From NCBI RefSeq assembly GCF_016879755.1, contig NZ_WOFU01000006.1, forward strand, positions 62,001-126,000: a stretch of DNA of 64,000 nt, given 5' to 3'. This DNA is from Bacillus sp. B15-48 (lineage in GTDB: Bacteria; Bacillota; Bacilli; Bacillales; Cytobacillaceae). Below are positions 1 through 8,673 of the stretch, piece after piece. Every line of letters begins with the position of its first letter. Position 1 is the first letter of the stretch. The position numbers were made by a program, and so were the translations under genes. Below the pieces are notes generated by a model, which was given only the letters and a program-made list of their open reading frames with translations, did not search any database and had not been told where the DNA came from.

Positions 1-499
1 CGGAAGCTTTGTCGACTTGCAGAGCGGTCTAGGAATGGCGACCTTATTTGATCCGCAGACAGGAGTGCAAGAGCCCCTTACTGGCCGTTTCTTTTATATG
101 TTAACGATGCTGTTTTTCCTAACAGTTGATGGGCATCATCTGTTAATTCATGGGATCATGGCTAGCTATGATTGGATTCCTGTCGATACATGGATCCCAG
201 AGTATGCATCTGGAAATCTCGTTGTGCTTGGCTTGGATCTTTTGAAGGAAATGTTTTGGCTGGCGTTTTTAATAGCTGTGCCGATTGCGGGCTCGTTATT
301 TTTAGTCGATATTGCTTTAGGAATTCTAACGAAAACTGCGCCACAAATGAATTTATTCGTCGTTGGGATACCTATAAAAATGATTGTGCATTTCTTTGTG
401 CTCTTTGCATTTTTACCAGGCTTTTTTTATGTATTAGGAAAGCTGATTTCTTCAATGGTTCATTCGTTTAGCCAAATATTGCGAATCCTAGGCTCGTAA
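1..499 (+). CDS. fliR: FliR, flagellar export protein (3' part only)
   Basis: Membrane subunit of the flagellar type III export gate (with FliP, FliQ, FlhB and FlhA). The gene runs in from the left edge, so only about 165 C-terminal residues are present and the true start is outside the window. What is visible is very hydrophobic, with membrane segments around LTMLFFLTVDGHH and a C-terminal block including GIPIKMIVHFFVLFAFLPG, as in FliR. It lies 13 bp upstream of flhB, the usual order in Bacillus fla operons. Identification is by family resemblance and by the flhB-flhA-flhF-flhG genes that follow. Confidence 0.93.
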   Translation, partial: GSFVDLQSGLGMATLFDPQTGVQEPLTGRFFYMLTMLFFLTVDGHHLLIHGIMASYDWIPVDTWIPEYASGNLVVLGLDLLKEMFWLAFLIAVPIAGSLFLVDIALGILTKTAPQMNLFVVGIPIKMIVHFFVLFAFLPGFFYVLGKLISSMVHSFSQILRILGS

Positions 500-512
500 A
501 GGACGGAACATC

Positions 513-1622
513 ATGTATCTTTCATTAGATTTACAACTTTTTGCCGGAGAAAAAACGGAAAAAGCGACCCCATTAAAGAAACGGGAAGCGAGAAAAAAGG
601 GACAAGTCGCGAAAAGTACCGATTTGACGAATGCGATTGTGCTTTTAGCTTCCTTTTCTATGCTTCTCATTATGGGAGAGCAGACGGTGACACGCTTAGT
701 GAATTTATTTCGCAACGGCTTTTCGAATTTGCTGCTTGTCGAGCTGACAGAAGAATCGACGCCAATTCTATTTTTTGAGCTGCTAAAAGAGGCAATCTGG
801 ATTACCGTGCCATTTATCCTTGCGGCTGGGATAGCTGCAATAGCCGCACTTTTGTCTCAAGTAGGTTTTCTCGTTTCAACTGAAGCGCTGAAACTTGATT
901 TAAAAAGGCTTGATCCGATTAAAGGAGCGAAAAAGATTTTTTCACTGCGGTCTCTCGTTGAGTTTATTAAATCAATTCTTAAAGTTATTGTCATTGGCGT
1001 GATTACCGGCTTGATGATTTGGAATCAGCGAGGGATTTTCGCGCAGTTTTCACAAATGGATTTATACAATATTGTTACATATCTTGGCTCATTGATGGTG
1101 AAGCTGGGGGTCATTATTTCTGCCGTTTATCTCGTCATTGGCGTTGGCGACTTTCTCTATCAAAGGTTTGATCATGGAAAACAGCTGAGGATGTCAAAGC
1201 ACGATATAAAGGACGAGTATAAGAAGACAGAAGGGGATCCGCTCATTAAACAAAGAATGAAGGAGAAACAACAGCAAGCTTCACGGGCTCGGATGATGGC
1301 CGAAGTCCCGAATGCGCAAGTACTCGTTACAAATCCAACCCACTTTGCTGTAGCGATAGCCTATGAACCAGGGGAAATGAGCGTTCCTGTTGTCGTCGCA
1401 AAGGGTGCCGATTTTCTCGCTTTAAAAATGAGAGAAGTTGCAAAGGAACATGATGTTGTCATTATGGAAAATAAGACATTAGCAAGGGCTTTATATGCAA
1501 GTGTTGAGGCAGGGCAAGAAATTCCTGAAGATTTATTTAAAGTAGTTGCCGAAATTTTAGCTTATGTGTATCGCGTGAAAGGAACGCTGAACAAGCAAGG
1601 GGGGAGAAAGAATGAAGCTTAG
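513..1622 (+). CDS. flhB: FlhB, flagellar export switch protein
   Basis: Export-gate component that switches substrate class from hook/rod to filament proteins by cleaving itself. The 369-residue protein begins with the typical LDLQLFAGEKTEKATPLKKR leader, has four hydrophobic segments, and a cytoplasmic domain with the self-cleavage motif Asn274-Pro275-Thr276-His277. An ATG with a GGACGG-type ribosome site 13 bp after fliR is the start. Its end overlaps flhA by 11 bp, which fits translational coupling in one operon. Length and motifs are normal for the family. Confidence 0.97.
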   Translation: MYLSLDLQLFAGEKTEKATPLKKREARKKGQVAKSTDLTNAIVLLASFSMLLIMGEQTVTRLVNLFRNGFSNLLLVELTEESTPILFFELLKEAIWITVPFILAAGIAAIAALLSQVGFLVSTEALKLDLKRLDPIKGAKKIFSLRSLVEFIKSILKVIVIGVITGLMIWNQRGIFAQFSQMDLYNIVTYLGSLMVKLGVIISAVYLVIGVGDFLYQRFDHGKQLRMSKHDIKDEYKKTEGDPLIKQRMKEKQQQASRARMMAEVPNAQVLVTNPTHFAVAIAYEPGEMSVPVVVAKGADFLALKMREVAKEHDVVIMENKTLARALYASVEAGQEIPEDLFKVVAEILAYVYRVKGTLNKQGGRKNEA

Positions 1623-3642
1623 AAATTTTGTTGTCTTGATGGCCGTCATCATGATTGTGATTATGATGGTAATCCCAATGCCAACGTTTATGCTTGATAT
1701 CCTCCTGATTATTAATTTATCTTTGTCGATTTTAATTATTTTAATTGCCATGAATATGAAAGAGGCGCTTGATTTCTCGATTTTCCCTTCGCTCCTCCTA
1801 TTAACAACGCTTTTTCGACTCTCGTTAAATGTATCAAGTACCCGGACGATTCTCGCGAATGCTGAAGCAGGAAATGTAATTGAAACGTTTGGGAGCTTCG
1901 TAATCGGCAGCAATGCGGTCGTTGGTTTTATCGTTTTCTTAATCCTTGTGATTATTCAATTTATCGTTATTACAAAGGGGTCGGAGCGGGTGGCTGAAGT
2001 TGCAGCTCGCTTTACGCTTGATGCAATGCCAGGAAAGCAGATGAGCATTGATGCCGATTTAAATGCTGGCATTATTAGTGAAAACGATGCACGCATCCGT
2101 AGGCAAAAAATTGAAAGTGAAGCCGACTTCTATGGGGCGATGGACGGGGCAAGCAAGTTCGTTAAAGGGGATGCGATTGCCGCAATCATCATCCTGATCA
2201 TTAATGTCATTGGCGGGTTCATCATTGGGATGACGCTCCATGGTATGCCCTTTGCTGAATCATTAAATACCTTCACGCTTCTTTCAGTCGGTGATGGCCT
2301 TGTCAGTCAGATTCCGGCGCTGTTAATTTCAACGGCAACGGGAATTGTTGTTACAAGAGCAGGCTCTGATGGGAGTTTAGGCGATGACCTTTCTAGACAA
2401 ATGCTAGCTTATCCGACGCTTTTGTATATTGTTGGCGGCTGTATCGCAATGCTTGGTCTCGTAACACCAATCAATTTCTTTTTAACATTTACGATCGGTG
2501 GATTGTTAGCTTTAGGTGGTTTTCTCATCCAGCAAAGTCGAACGAAAACAGAGGAAGCAGAGGAAAATCGCCAATCGGAAAAAGACCTTGAAGAGGTACG
2601 CAAACCAGAAAATGTCTTCAATTTGCTGCGCGAAGATCCGATTGAATTTGAATTTGGTATCGGTTTAATTTCGTTAGCGGACACAGCTCAAGGCGGAGAT
2701 TTACTCGATCGAGTGGTGGCAATTCGCCGCCAGATTGCGATGGATATCGGGCTGGTCATTCCAGTGATTCGCATTCGCGATAATATTCAGTTACGACCGA
2801 ATGAATACCAAATCAAAATAAAAGGAAACGAAGTCGCCACCGGTGAAATTCTCCTTGACCATTTCCTGATGTTAAACCCTGGCAATGAGGAGCATGGAAT
2901 CGAAGGAATTGAAACGACTGAACCGACCTTTGGACTTCCCGCCCTATGGATCAATGGCGAGATGAAGGATCAAGCAGAATTATTTGGTTACACTGTTGTG
3001 GACCCTTCCTCTGTCATCAGCACGCACCTTTCGGAAACGATTCGAAAATACGCGCATGAAATTTTAGGAAGAGAAGAAACGAAGCAATTAATTGATCATG
3101 TAAAAGAAGGCTATCCTTCTTTAGTGGAAGAGCTTGTGCCGCAAACCTTGTCTGTTGGTGATATCCAAAAAGTTTTACAGAAGCTTTTGAAAGAGCATGT
3201 ATCGATTCGCAGTCTTTCTTCGATATTTGAAGCACTTGCTGATTATGCAACGTACACGAAAAATCCTGAGATTTTAACTGAGTATGTCCGGCAGGCGCTC
3301 TCAAGACAATTGACTTCTCAATACGCACAGGATGGCGTTATCCATGCCGTTCTTGTCGGAGCAGACATCGAGAAGCAGATCGCCGATTCCATTCAGCGAA
3401 CAGAACAGGGAGATTTGTTGGCCATCGATCCTGAATCAAGCCAGAAAATTCTTCATTCTTTCACCGAGAAGGTCGAGCAAACAGCGCAATTAGGCGTTCG
3501 ACCGATTATTCTCGCCTCAGCAGGAATTCGAATGTATGTCCGACAAATGACCGAACAAGCACTAACGGATATTCCGATTCTTTCTTACAATGAACTTGAA
3601 ACAAATGTAGACGTACAAAATGTTGGAGTTGTGAATCTATGA
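1612..3642 (+). CDS. flhA: FlhA, flagellar export gate protein
   Basis: Large export-gate subunit that docks chaperone-substrate complexes. The 676-residue protein has about eight membrane segments in the first ~310 residues and a large cytoplasmic C-terminal domain. The FHIPEP-family signature is visible as MPGKQMSIDADLNAG starting at residue 139. The ATG at 1612 follows a strong GGGGGGAGAAAG ribosome site and overlaps flhB; the stop overlaps flhF by 4 bp (ATGA). Everything looks intact. Confidence 0.97.
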   Translation: MKLRNFVVLMAVIMIVIMMVIPMPTFMLDILLIINLSLSILIILIAMNMKEALDFSIFPSLLLLTTLFRLSLNVSSTRTILANAEAGNVIETFGSFVIGSNAVVGFIVFLILVIIQFIVITKGSERVAEVAARFTLDAMPGKQMSIDADLNAGIISENDARIRRQKIESEADFYGAMDGASKFVKGDAIAAIIILIINVIGGFIIGMTLHGMPFAESLNTFTLLSVGDGLVSQIPALLISTATGIVVTRAGSDGSLGDDLSRQMLAYPTLLYIVGGCIAMLGLVTPINFFLTFTIGGLLALGGFLIQQSRTKTEEAEENRQSEKDLEEVRKPENVFNLLREDPIEFEFGIGLISLADTAQGGDLLDRVVAIRRQIAMDIGLVIPVIRIRDNIQLRPNEYQIKIKGNEVATGEILLDHFLMLNPGNEEHGIEGIETTEPTFGLPALWINGEMKDQAELFGYTVVDPSSVISTHLSETIRKYAHEILGREETKQLIDHVKEGYPSLVEELVPQTLSVGDIQKVLQKLLKEHVSIRSLSSIFEALADYATYTKNPEILTEYVRQALSRQLTSQYAQDGVIHAVLVGADIEKQIADSIQRTEQGDLLAIDPESSQKILHSFTEKVEQTAQLGVRPIILASAGIRMYVRQMTEQALTDIPILSYNELETNVDVQNVGVVNL

Positions 3643-4790
3643 AAATAAAAACATATGTTGTTGACAATCTAGCAGAAGCGTATCCGTTAATTTTTCGTGA
3701 CCTTGGAAAAGAAGCGATTATTTTAAAATCAAAACCAACGAAAGCTCCTGGTTTTTTCGGAGTGTTTCGGCGGCGGAAATTAGAAGTTGTTGCGGCAGCC
3801 GAATTGTCAGAGCAAGCTCAAGTCTCTCCCACGGCAGTCGATATGTCAGCATCTGTCGCTGCCAATCCGCTAATAAACGAGGGGAATCAAGCTGAACACC
3901 TTTCGAGCACAAACGCATCTCAAGACGTATTGTTAAAAGAATTGGCAGAGATGAAAGGGCTCATTCAATCGATGACGAAAGCTTCGGTGCAGTCTCAAAC
4001 CATTCCAAAACCGTTAGAAGGATGGGTGGCCCATTTACGGGACCAAGAAGTCGATGAAGAAGTGATTCAATTTATTGTAAAAAAATTCGCAATGGGAAAC
4101 CAACCGGTAGAAGAGATGTCTAACGAGGAAGTTCAAGAAACATTGCTCCACATCATTGAGCAGCTTTTTGATGAAGGGATTGCCAAAGAAACCGAACCGA
4201 ATGCTTCGTTTATTACATTAGTTGGGCCTACAGGGGTCGGGAAAACCACGACGATTGCCAAGCTTGCTGCTGCTCGTGTCCTTCACGGCAAACAGCGCGT
4301 CGGTTTATTAACGACCGACACGTATCGGATTGCCGCGGTTGAACAACTGAAAACATACGGGAATATTTTAAATGTCCCTTTAGAAGTTGTCGCTAGTCCG
4401 GAAGATTTGCCGGCGGCAACAGAGAATTTGAAAGGATGTAAAGTTTTTTTCATGGATAGTGCCGGCCGAAACTATTTGGAAGAAGGATATGTTCAAGAAA
4501 TCAGTGATTTTTTAGGATATGATGCCGAGCAGGAAAATTATTTAGTATTAAGTATGACGACTCGGTGGCGTGATATGAAAAAAATCACCGAAAAAATGAA
4601 GGCTGTTCCAATTGACAAACTGATTTTAACGAAATGGGATGAAACGACCTGTTATGGCCCGGCTCTTAATATGGTTTACCACTATCCTTATCCATTAACG
4701 TATTTATGTACTGGCCAAGGAGTTCCACAAGACATCATCCATGCAAACCCTGCTGAAATGGCAAAAAAATTAGTAGGGGTGGAAAGATGA
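3639..4790 (+). CDS. flhF: FlhF, SRP-type GTPase placing the flagellum
   Basis: SRP-family GTPase that helps place the flagellar basal body. In the 383-residue protein the G1 loop GPTGVGKTTT starts at residue 196, followed by TTDTYRIAAVEQLKTYG, the G3 motif DSAGRN and the G4-like TKWDET. The first ~110 residues form the basic N-terminal B domain and a low-complexity linker. It overlaps flhA and flhG by 4 bp each (ATGA junctions), so the three are translationally coupled. Normal length for Bacillus FlhF. Confidence 0.95.
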   Translation: MKIKTYVVDNLAEAYPLIFRDLGKEAIILKSKPTKAPGFFGVFRRRKLEVVAAAELSEQAQVSPTAVDMSASVAANPLINEGNQAEHLSSTNASQDVLLKELAEMKGLIQSMTKASVQSQTIPKPLEGWVAHLRDQEVDEEVIQFIVKKFAMGNQPVEEMSNEEVQETLLHIIEQLFDEGIAKETEPNASFITLVGPTGVGKTTTIAKLAAARVLHGKQRVGLLTTDTYRIAAVEQLKTYGNILNVPLEVVASPEDLPAATENLKGCKVFFMDSAGRNYLEEGYVQEISDFLGYDAEQENYLVLSMTTRWRDMKKITEKMKAVPIDKLILTKWDETTCYGPALNMVYHYPYPLTYLCTGQGVPQDIIHANPAEMAKKLVGVER

Positions 4791-5674
4791 AATTGGATCA
4801 AGCGCATCTGTTAAGGCAATTAACGAAAGCCATTCCTAACAAAGGGCCTAAGATAACTAGCAAGTCGAAAACGACGAGGGTTGTCACGATTGCTAGTGGG
4901 AAAGGTGGGGTTGGAAAATCCAATTTTGCGATTAATTTTGCCCTATCCTTGTCTGCCCTTGGGAAGAAGGTTGTTTTGATCGATTTAGATATTGGCATGG
5001 CCAATATAGACATTTTAATGGGCATGAACTCTAAATATCACTTATTGGATATGATTGAGAAACGAAAAAGCATTTGGGACGTTTTGGAGAAAGGGGCAGG
5101 TCAATTGGAGTATTTGTCTGGCGGGACGGGCTTTAATCATCTTTTTCAACTCCATGAAGATGAAAGACAATACTTCTTTCACGAATTGGAAAAGCTTCAT
5201 GGCTATGCGGATATCATTTTAATTGATACGGGTGCAGGATTAACGAAAGAGTCGCAGCAATGTCATCTTTCGGCCGATGAAGTGATCTTGCTTACAACAC
5301 CAGAACCAACTTCAATCTCAGATGCCTATTCTGTTGTGAAAATTTTGCATAGTGAAAATCCAGCAATTTCGTTTCAACTAGTCGTTAATCGGGTGAAACA
5401 CGCAAAAGAGGGAGTCCAAGTAGCGAGTAAATTTAAAATGGTTGTTCAGTCTTTTTTAGATAAAGAGATTAAAATTTTCGGAGCGATTCCTGATGATTCT
5501 CATGTTGTACAGGCTGTATTAAAACAAGTTCCCTTTAGCATCGCTTATCCCCGCTCTGCTGCTGCGGTCATGATGAAAAAATTAGCAGAACGATTTGTCT
5601 CCGGGAAAACAGAGGAGATCTCTCCTGGAGGAATGAAAGGCTTTATTCGCAAGTTAACTAGAATCCTTGAATAA
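4787..5674 (+). CDS. flhG: FlhG (YlxH), MinD-like ATPase
   Basis: ParA/MinD-type ATPase that works with FlhF to control flagellar number and pattern. The deviant Walker A motif GKGGVGKS lies at residues 38-45, and LIDLDIGMANIDILMG is the switch region. Residues 4-10 (DQAHLLR) match the DQAxxLR motif by which FlhG homologues stimulate the FlhF GTPase. The length of 295 residues is normal. It overlaps flhF by 4 bp. In B. subtilis the next genes are cheB-cheA-cheW-cheC-cheD; here a sigma factor follows at once. Confidence 0.95.
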   Translation: MKLDQAHLLRQLTKAIPNKGPKITSKSKTTRVVTIASGKGGVGKSNFAINFALSLSALGKKVVLIDLDIGMANIDILMGMNSKYHLLDMIEKRKSIWDVLEKGAGQLEYLSGGTGFNHLFQLHEDERQYFFHELEKLHGYADIILIDTGAGLTKESQQCHLSADEVILLTTPEPTSISDAYSVVKILHSENPAISFQLVVNRVKHAKEGVQVASKFKMVVQSFLDKEIKIFGAIPDDSHVVQAVLKQVPFSIAYPRSAAAVMMKKLAERFVSGKTEEISPGGMKGFIRKLTRILE

Positions 5675-5714
5675 TGAAACCACACTCTGGAACAAAGGAA
5701 AGGGGGATCTTCTT

Positions 5715-6428
5715 TTGAACGGTTGCAAAGACGAGATGTTCGATCAATATATTCCATTGGTTCAGAAGGTTGTTGCACAAATGAAAAGGAAATTAGCCGA
5801 TCAAGCCGATGAAAAGGAGCTGTTTTCCTCCGGCTTGTCAGGTTTATGGGAAGCCGCTCAAAACTTTGATTCAACTGAAGGAGTGAAGTTTGAAGTGTAT
5901 GCTGCGATGCGCATTCGTTATGCAATCATAGATGGCTTGCGGCAAACCGATCATGCATCAAGAACATTGCGCAGCAAGGAAAAAATGGTGCGAAAAGCAA
6001 TGGAATCATTGGAACAAACGCTGTTGCGGAAACCAACAACAGAAGAAATGAGCAGCTATTTACAAATGGAGCGAAAAGAATATGAACAACTTTTGCTGCA
6101 GTTGTCCTTTATTAAACAAGTTTCATTAGACCGACCTGCGGGCGAAGAGGATGAAGGTAACCCTTATTTCCATCAAATTGAGGATTTATCTGTTCGCGGA
6201 CAGGATGAAATCCTTGAAGAAAAAGAGCAGAAGAAACTATTAGCAGAACTTATTGATGGCTTACCAGAAAGAGAGAAACAAATTCTTTCCCTTATTTATT
6301 ATGAAAATTTAAGTTTCACTGATGTGAGTAAAATTTTCGAGGTTCATAAATCGCGAATTTCTCAGCTTCATGCGCAGGCAATGAAAAGGCTGCGAGTCGC
6401 GGCTGAAAAAAAAGGAATCCGTATTTAA
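5715..6428 (+). CDS. sigD: SigD/FliA-type flagellar sigma factor (divergent)
   Basis: Sigma factor expected to transcribe late flagellar and motility genes. Region 2 shows YIPLVQKVVAQ and MRIRYAIIDGLRQTDH, and region 4 ends with VHKSRISQLHAQAMKRL, both SigD/FliA-like. The TTG at 5715 is chosen because AGGAAAGGGGG ends 8 bp before it; a TTG at 5667 inside flhG would add 16 residues but lacks a ribosome site. This gives 237 residues, slightly shorter than B. subtilis SigD. The block usually read DWLPRT in SigD is DHASRT here, so promoter recognition may differ. It follows flhG by about 40 bp, as last member of the fla operon. Confidence 0.85.
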   Translation: MNGCKDEMFDQYIPLVQKVVAQMKRKLADQADEKELFSSGLSGLWEAAQNFDSTEGVKFEVYAAMRIRYAIIDGLRQTDHASRTLRSKEKMVRKAMESLEQTLLRKPTTEEMSSYLQMERKEYEQLLLQLSFIKQVSLDRPAGEEDEGNPYFHQIEDLSVRGQDEILEEKEQKKLLAELIDGLPEREKQILSLIYYENLSFTDVSKIFEVHKSRISQLHAQAMKRLRVAAEKKGIRI

Positions 6429-6447
6429 TGAAAGGAGGGTGAAGCAG

Positions 6448-7428
6448 GTGAAAACAAAGAAAATGATTATCGGCTTCACAATCATCCTCGTTTTTTTAAT
6501 TGCTTGGTCCAGTCCTGAAAAGTTTGAACAAAGCATGTTAAGAACGATCATCAATCGGATTGGCGCATCAGCTTCCACTAATGAGCTGCTTCTAAATAAG
6601 ATTACCGATCAGACATTCGTTGTTACGGGAATAACGGAGAAAAATGCAGAAGTATCTGTTATAAAAAACGGAAAAAAGTTAGCGACGGTTGTTACCAATG
6701 ATGGTGGCTCGTTTACGTTTCGGATGCCGTTGCAGCCAGCAAATACGAAATTACAATTTTACGTAAAAAACGAAACGGGTAAAACAGTTGTAACAAAGGA
6801 GGTTACAGTAGCAAAGCGAGAACGGACAAAAGAAGCCTTGCTTACAGCTCCGCTTGTGCAACAATTGCCTGAGCTACCACGAGGTTGTGAAGTTACAAGT
6901 TTAGCCATGCTCTTACAATATGCCGGTGTTGAAGCGGATAAAATGACGCTGGCGAGAGAAGTGAAACGAGATCCAGCCAAAATGCAGGTCATTGATGGGG
7001 AGATTCACTTTGGAAATCCGTATTATGGTTTTGTCGGCGACATGTATTCGTTTGAAAATCCTGGTCTAGGGGTCTTTGTGACGCCGATTGAAGAACTGGG
7101 GAACAATTATATGCCGGGGCGAATGGTTAATTTAACAGGGACTTCATTTGATTCGGTATTAAATTATGTCGCGGCTGGACGACCTGTTTGGGTGATTATT
7201 ACAAGTACATTTGATGTAGTCCCCCAAGCGGAATGGCAGACATGGCAGACTGAACAAGGACCGATTCAGGTGACGAGAAGGCAACATTCAGTACTTGTAA
7301 CTGGTTACGACAGTCATTACATCTATTTTAATGACCCACTTGATACAGAAGTAAATAAAAAGGTCCCAAAAGAAAATTTTATTAAAGGTTGGGAGCAATA
7401 CGGTCAACAAGCCCTCAGCTATTTTTAA
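6448..7428 (+). CDS. Membrane-anchored C39-like cysteine peptidase
   Basis: Predicted extracellular peptidase of the C39-like (Peptidase_C39_2) type; the substrate is unknown. The N-terminus carries one hydrophobic segment (residues ~5-20) that may be a signal peptide or anchor. Residues ~50-120 look like an Ig-like beta domain (QTFVVTGITEKNAEVSV). The catalytic Cys147 sits in PELPRGCEVTSLAMLLQYAG, His280 in RQHSVLVTGYD and Asp296 in YFNDPL. The GTG at 6448 has AAAGGAGG 9 bp upstream; the GTG at 6439 is too close to it. It starts just 19 bp after sigD, so it may be co-transcribed with flagellar genes, but a flagellar role is inference only. Confidence 0.82.
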   Translation: MKTKKMIIGFTIILVFLIAWSSPEKFEQSMLRTIINRIGASASTNELLLNKITDQTFVVTGITEKNAEVSVIKNGKKLATVVTNDGGSFTFRMPLQPANTKLQFYVKNETGKTVVTKEVTVAKRERTKEALLTAPLVQQLPELPRGCEVTSLAMLLQYAGVEADKMTLAREVKRDPAKMQVIDGEIHFGNPYYGFVGDMYSFENPGLGVFVTPIEELGNNYMPGRMVNLTGTSFDSVLNYVAAGRPVWVIITSTFDVVPQAEWQTWQTEQGPIQVTRRQHSVLVTGYDSHYIYFNDPLDTEVNKKVPKENFIKGWEQYGQQALSYF

Positions 7429-7447
7429 GCAAAATTCTGAAAAAAAG

Positions 7448-7476
7448 TGTTTAAAATTGTCGTTTCCCTATATAAT
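7448..7476 (+). promoter_or_regulatory. Possible SigA-type promoter for yhaR
   Basis: A perfect -10 hexamer TATAAT lies at 7471-7476, about 30 bp before the yhaR start. The -35 at 17 bp spacing (TGTTTA) is weak. The position in an 80-bp gap supports a promoter, but only the -10 is convincing. Confidence 0.35.
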
Positions 7477-7506
7477 GGAGGTGAATTAATAGGGGAGGGG
7501 ATAGGT

Positions 7507-8298
7507 TTGTACATGGAGTGTAGAACAGATTCAGTGAAGGTGAGCATCGAGGGGAAAGTTGCAACAGTCGAATTGAATCGCCCTAAGTCTTTAAATGCGT
7601 TGGATGTGGAAACAATAAGGGGTCTTGCTTGGAATTTAAAAGAGTTATGCAATGACGATGAAGTAGAGATTGTTATACTTACTGGTGCTGGACGAGCTTT
7701 TTCGGCTGGTGGCGATATTAAAACGATGCTCTTGGAAACAAATGAAAACGATTTCCCAGTAGTGATGGATTGTGTGAACGAGTTGGCAACAACGCTTTAT
7801 AGCATGCCGAAAATGACCATCAGCGCCGTGAAGGGTGCAGCGGTTGGCCTCGGCTTTAGTCTCGCACTTGCCACCGATTATATTATCGCGGAACAAGATA
7901 GCAAGCTAGCGATGAATTTTATAAATATTGGCCTTATTCCTGATGGGGGTGGCCACTTTTTTATGAGGCAAAGGGTTGGTGAAACGAAGGCCAAGCATTT
8001 GATTTGGGAAGGCAAGACGTTGTCAGCAAATGAGGCGCTCGAACTTGGGCTCATTGATGAAATCGCTACCGGAGAGTTGAGTGAGTCGGTTAAGAAAAAA
8101 GTGAATGACTGGAAAGACAAACCACTTCAGGCCATGATAAAAACAAAGAAGATCTATGCAGAAGAAAACCGTGTATCTTTATTAAAGTTCCTTGAGCTTG
8201 AAAAAATTGCTCAAACGAAAATGCGGCAGACAGATGATCATAAAGAGGGAATTCAAGCATTCATTGAAAAACGCCCGCCAAAGTTTATCGGAAAGTAA
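7507..8298 (+). CDS. yhaR: Enoyl-CoA hydratase/isomerase family protein (YhaR)
   Basis: Crotonase-fold protein, probably hydrating or isomerising an enoyl-CoA; the real substrate is unknown. Family marks are NRPKSLNALD near the N-terminus, the oxyanion-hole segment AGRAFSAGGDIK and the second oxyanion strand KGAAVGLGFSLALATDY. GGGGAGGGG at 7492-7500 fits a TTG start at 7507; the ATG at 7513 is the alternative. Length is about 263 residues, normal for the family. It sits beside yhaQP, as yhaR does in B. subtilis, and a terminator hairpin follows. Confidence 0.88.
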   Translation: MYMECRTDSVKVSIEGKVATVELNRPKSLNALDVETIRGLAWNLKELCNDDEVEIVILTGAGRAFSAGGDIKTMLLETNENDFPVVMDCVNELATTLYSMPKMTISAVKGAAVGLGFSLALATDYIIAEQDSKLAMNFINIGLIPDGGGHFFMRQRVGETKAKHLIWEGKTLSANEALELGLIDEIATGELSESVKKKVNDWKDKPLQAMIKTKKIYAEENRVSLLKFLELEKIAQTKMRQTDDHKEGIQAFIEKRPPKFIGK

Positions 8299-8312
8299 GA
8301 GTCATAGATAGA

Positions 8313-8345
8313 GAAGCAAAGAGAGTGGCCTCTTTGCTTCTTTCT
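8313..8345 (+). terminator. Rho-independent terminator after yhaR
   Basis: Perfect 11-bp stem GAAGCAAAGAG / CTCTTTGCTTC (8313-8323 and 8330-8340) with a 6-nt loop and a T-rich tail (TTTCTTTC). It lies 14 bp after the yhaR stop and before the opposing yhzD. Confidence 0.8.
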
Positions 8346-8350
8346 TTCAT

Positions 8351-8536
8351 TTAAGATTGATATAATACTAGTTTCCCCTGTGGCGAGGTGCACCGATATG
8401 TGCTTTCTTGCAGCTGTTTTTCCTCAAGTAGTTGGCTGCCTACTTCTATCGCTTCTTCATCACTGCCTGCTTGAATATTTTCATCTAATACTTTCTCTCC
8501 ATTAGGCTTAAAGGCTGTTAATTTATAAATTCCCAT
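8351..8536 (-). CDS. yhzD: YhzD-like small protein
   Basis: Small soluble protein of 61 residues, function unknown. It begins MGIYKLTAFKPNGEKVLDE and ends with CTSPQGKLVLYQS, a pattern I associate with the YhzD family of Bacillus. AAAGGGG lies just upstream of the ATG. It is monocistronic, opposite to yhaR and divergent from yhaQP. The family name is from memory of the sequence pattern, not a search. Confidence 0.65.
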   Translation of the reverse strand: MGIYKLTAFKPNGEKVLDENIQAGSDEEAIEVGSQLLEEKQLQESTYRCTSPQGKLVLYQS

Positions 8537-8618
8537 TGGTCAAACCCCTTTGTTCGTCAGATTGTTGTTTTCATCTATTTTACATAATATTTAGAATAAT
8601 TTAAAGCTAAAAGTGTTT

Positions 8619-8647
8619 TGGAACTTTTTTCCGTTTAACTCGTATAA
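8619..8647 (+). promoter_or_regulatory. ECF-sigma (SigW-like) promoter for yhaQP
   Basis: GGAAC at 8620-8624 is followed after exactly 16 bp by CGTATAA at 8641-8647. A T-run follows the AAC. The ECF consensus in B. subtilis is TGAAAC-N16-CGTA for SigW, with CGTC for SigM. The element ends about 25 bp before the yhaQ ATG. One base in the -35 differs (GGAAC for GAAAC). Confidence 0.5.
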
Positions 8648-8673
8648 GTATTTTGTAGAGGAGGAAAGAATAT

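Noticed and set aside
5667-5714. Upstream TTG start of sigD inside flhG
   Set aside because: It has no ribosome site, and the 16 added residues are not SigD-like; the TTG at 5715 is well placed after AGGAAAGGGGG.
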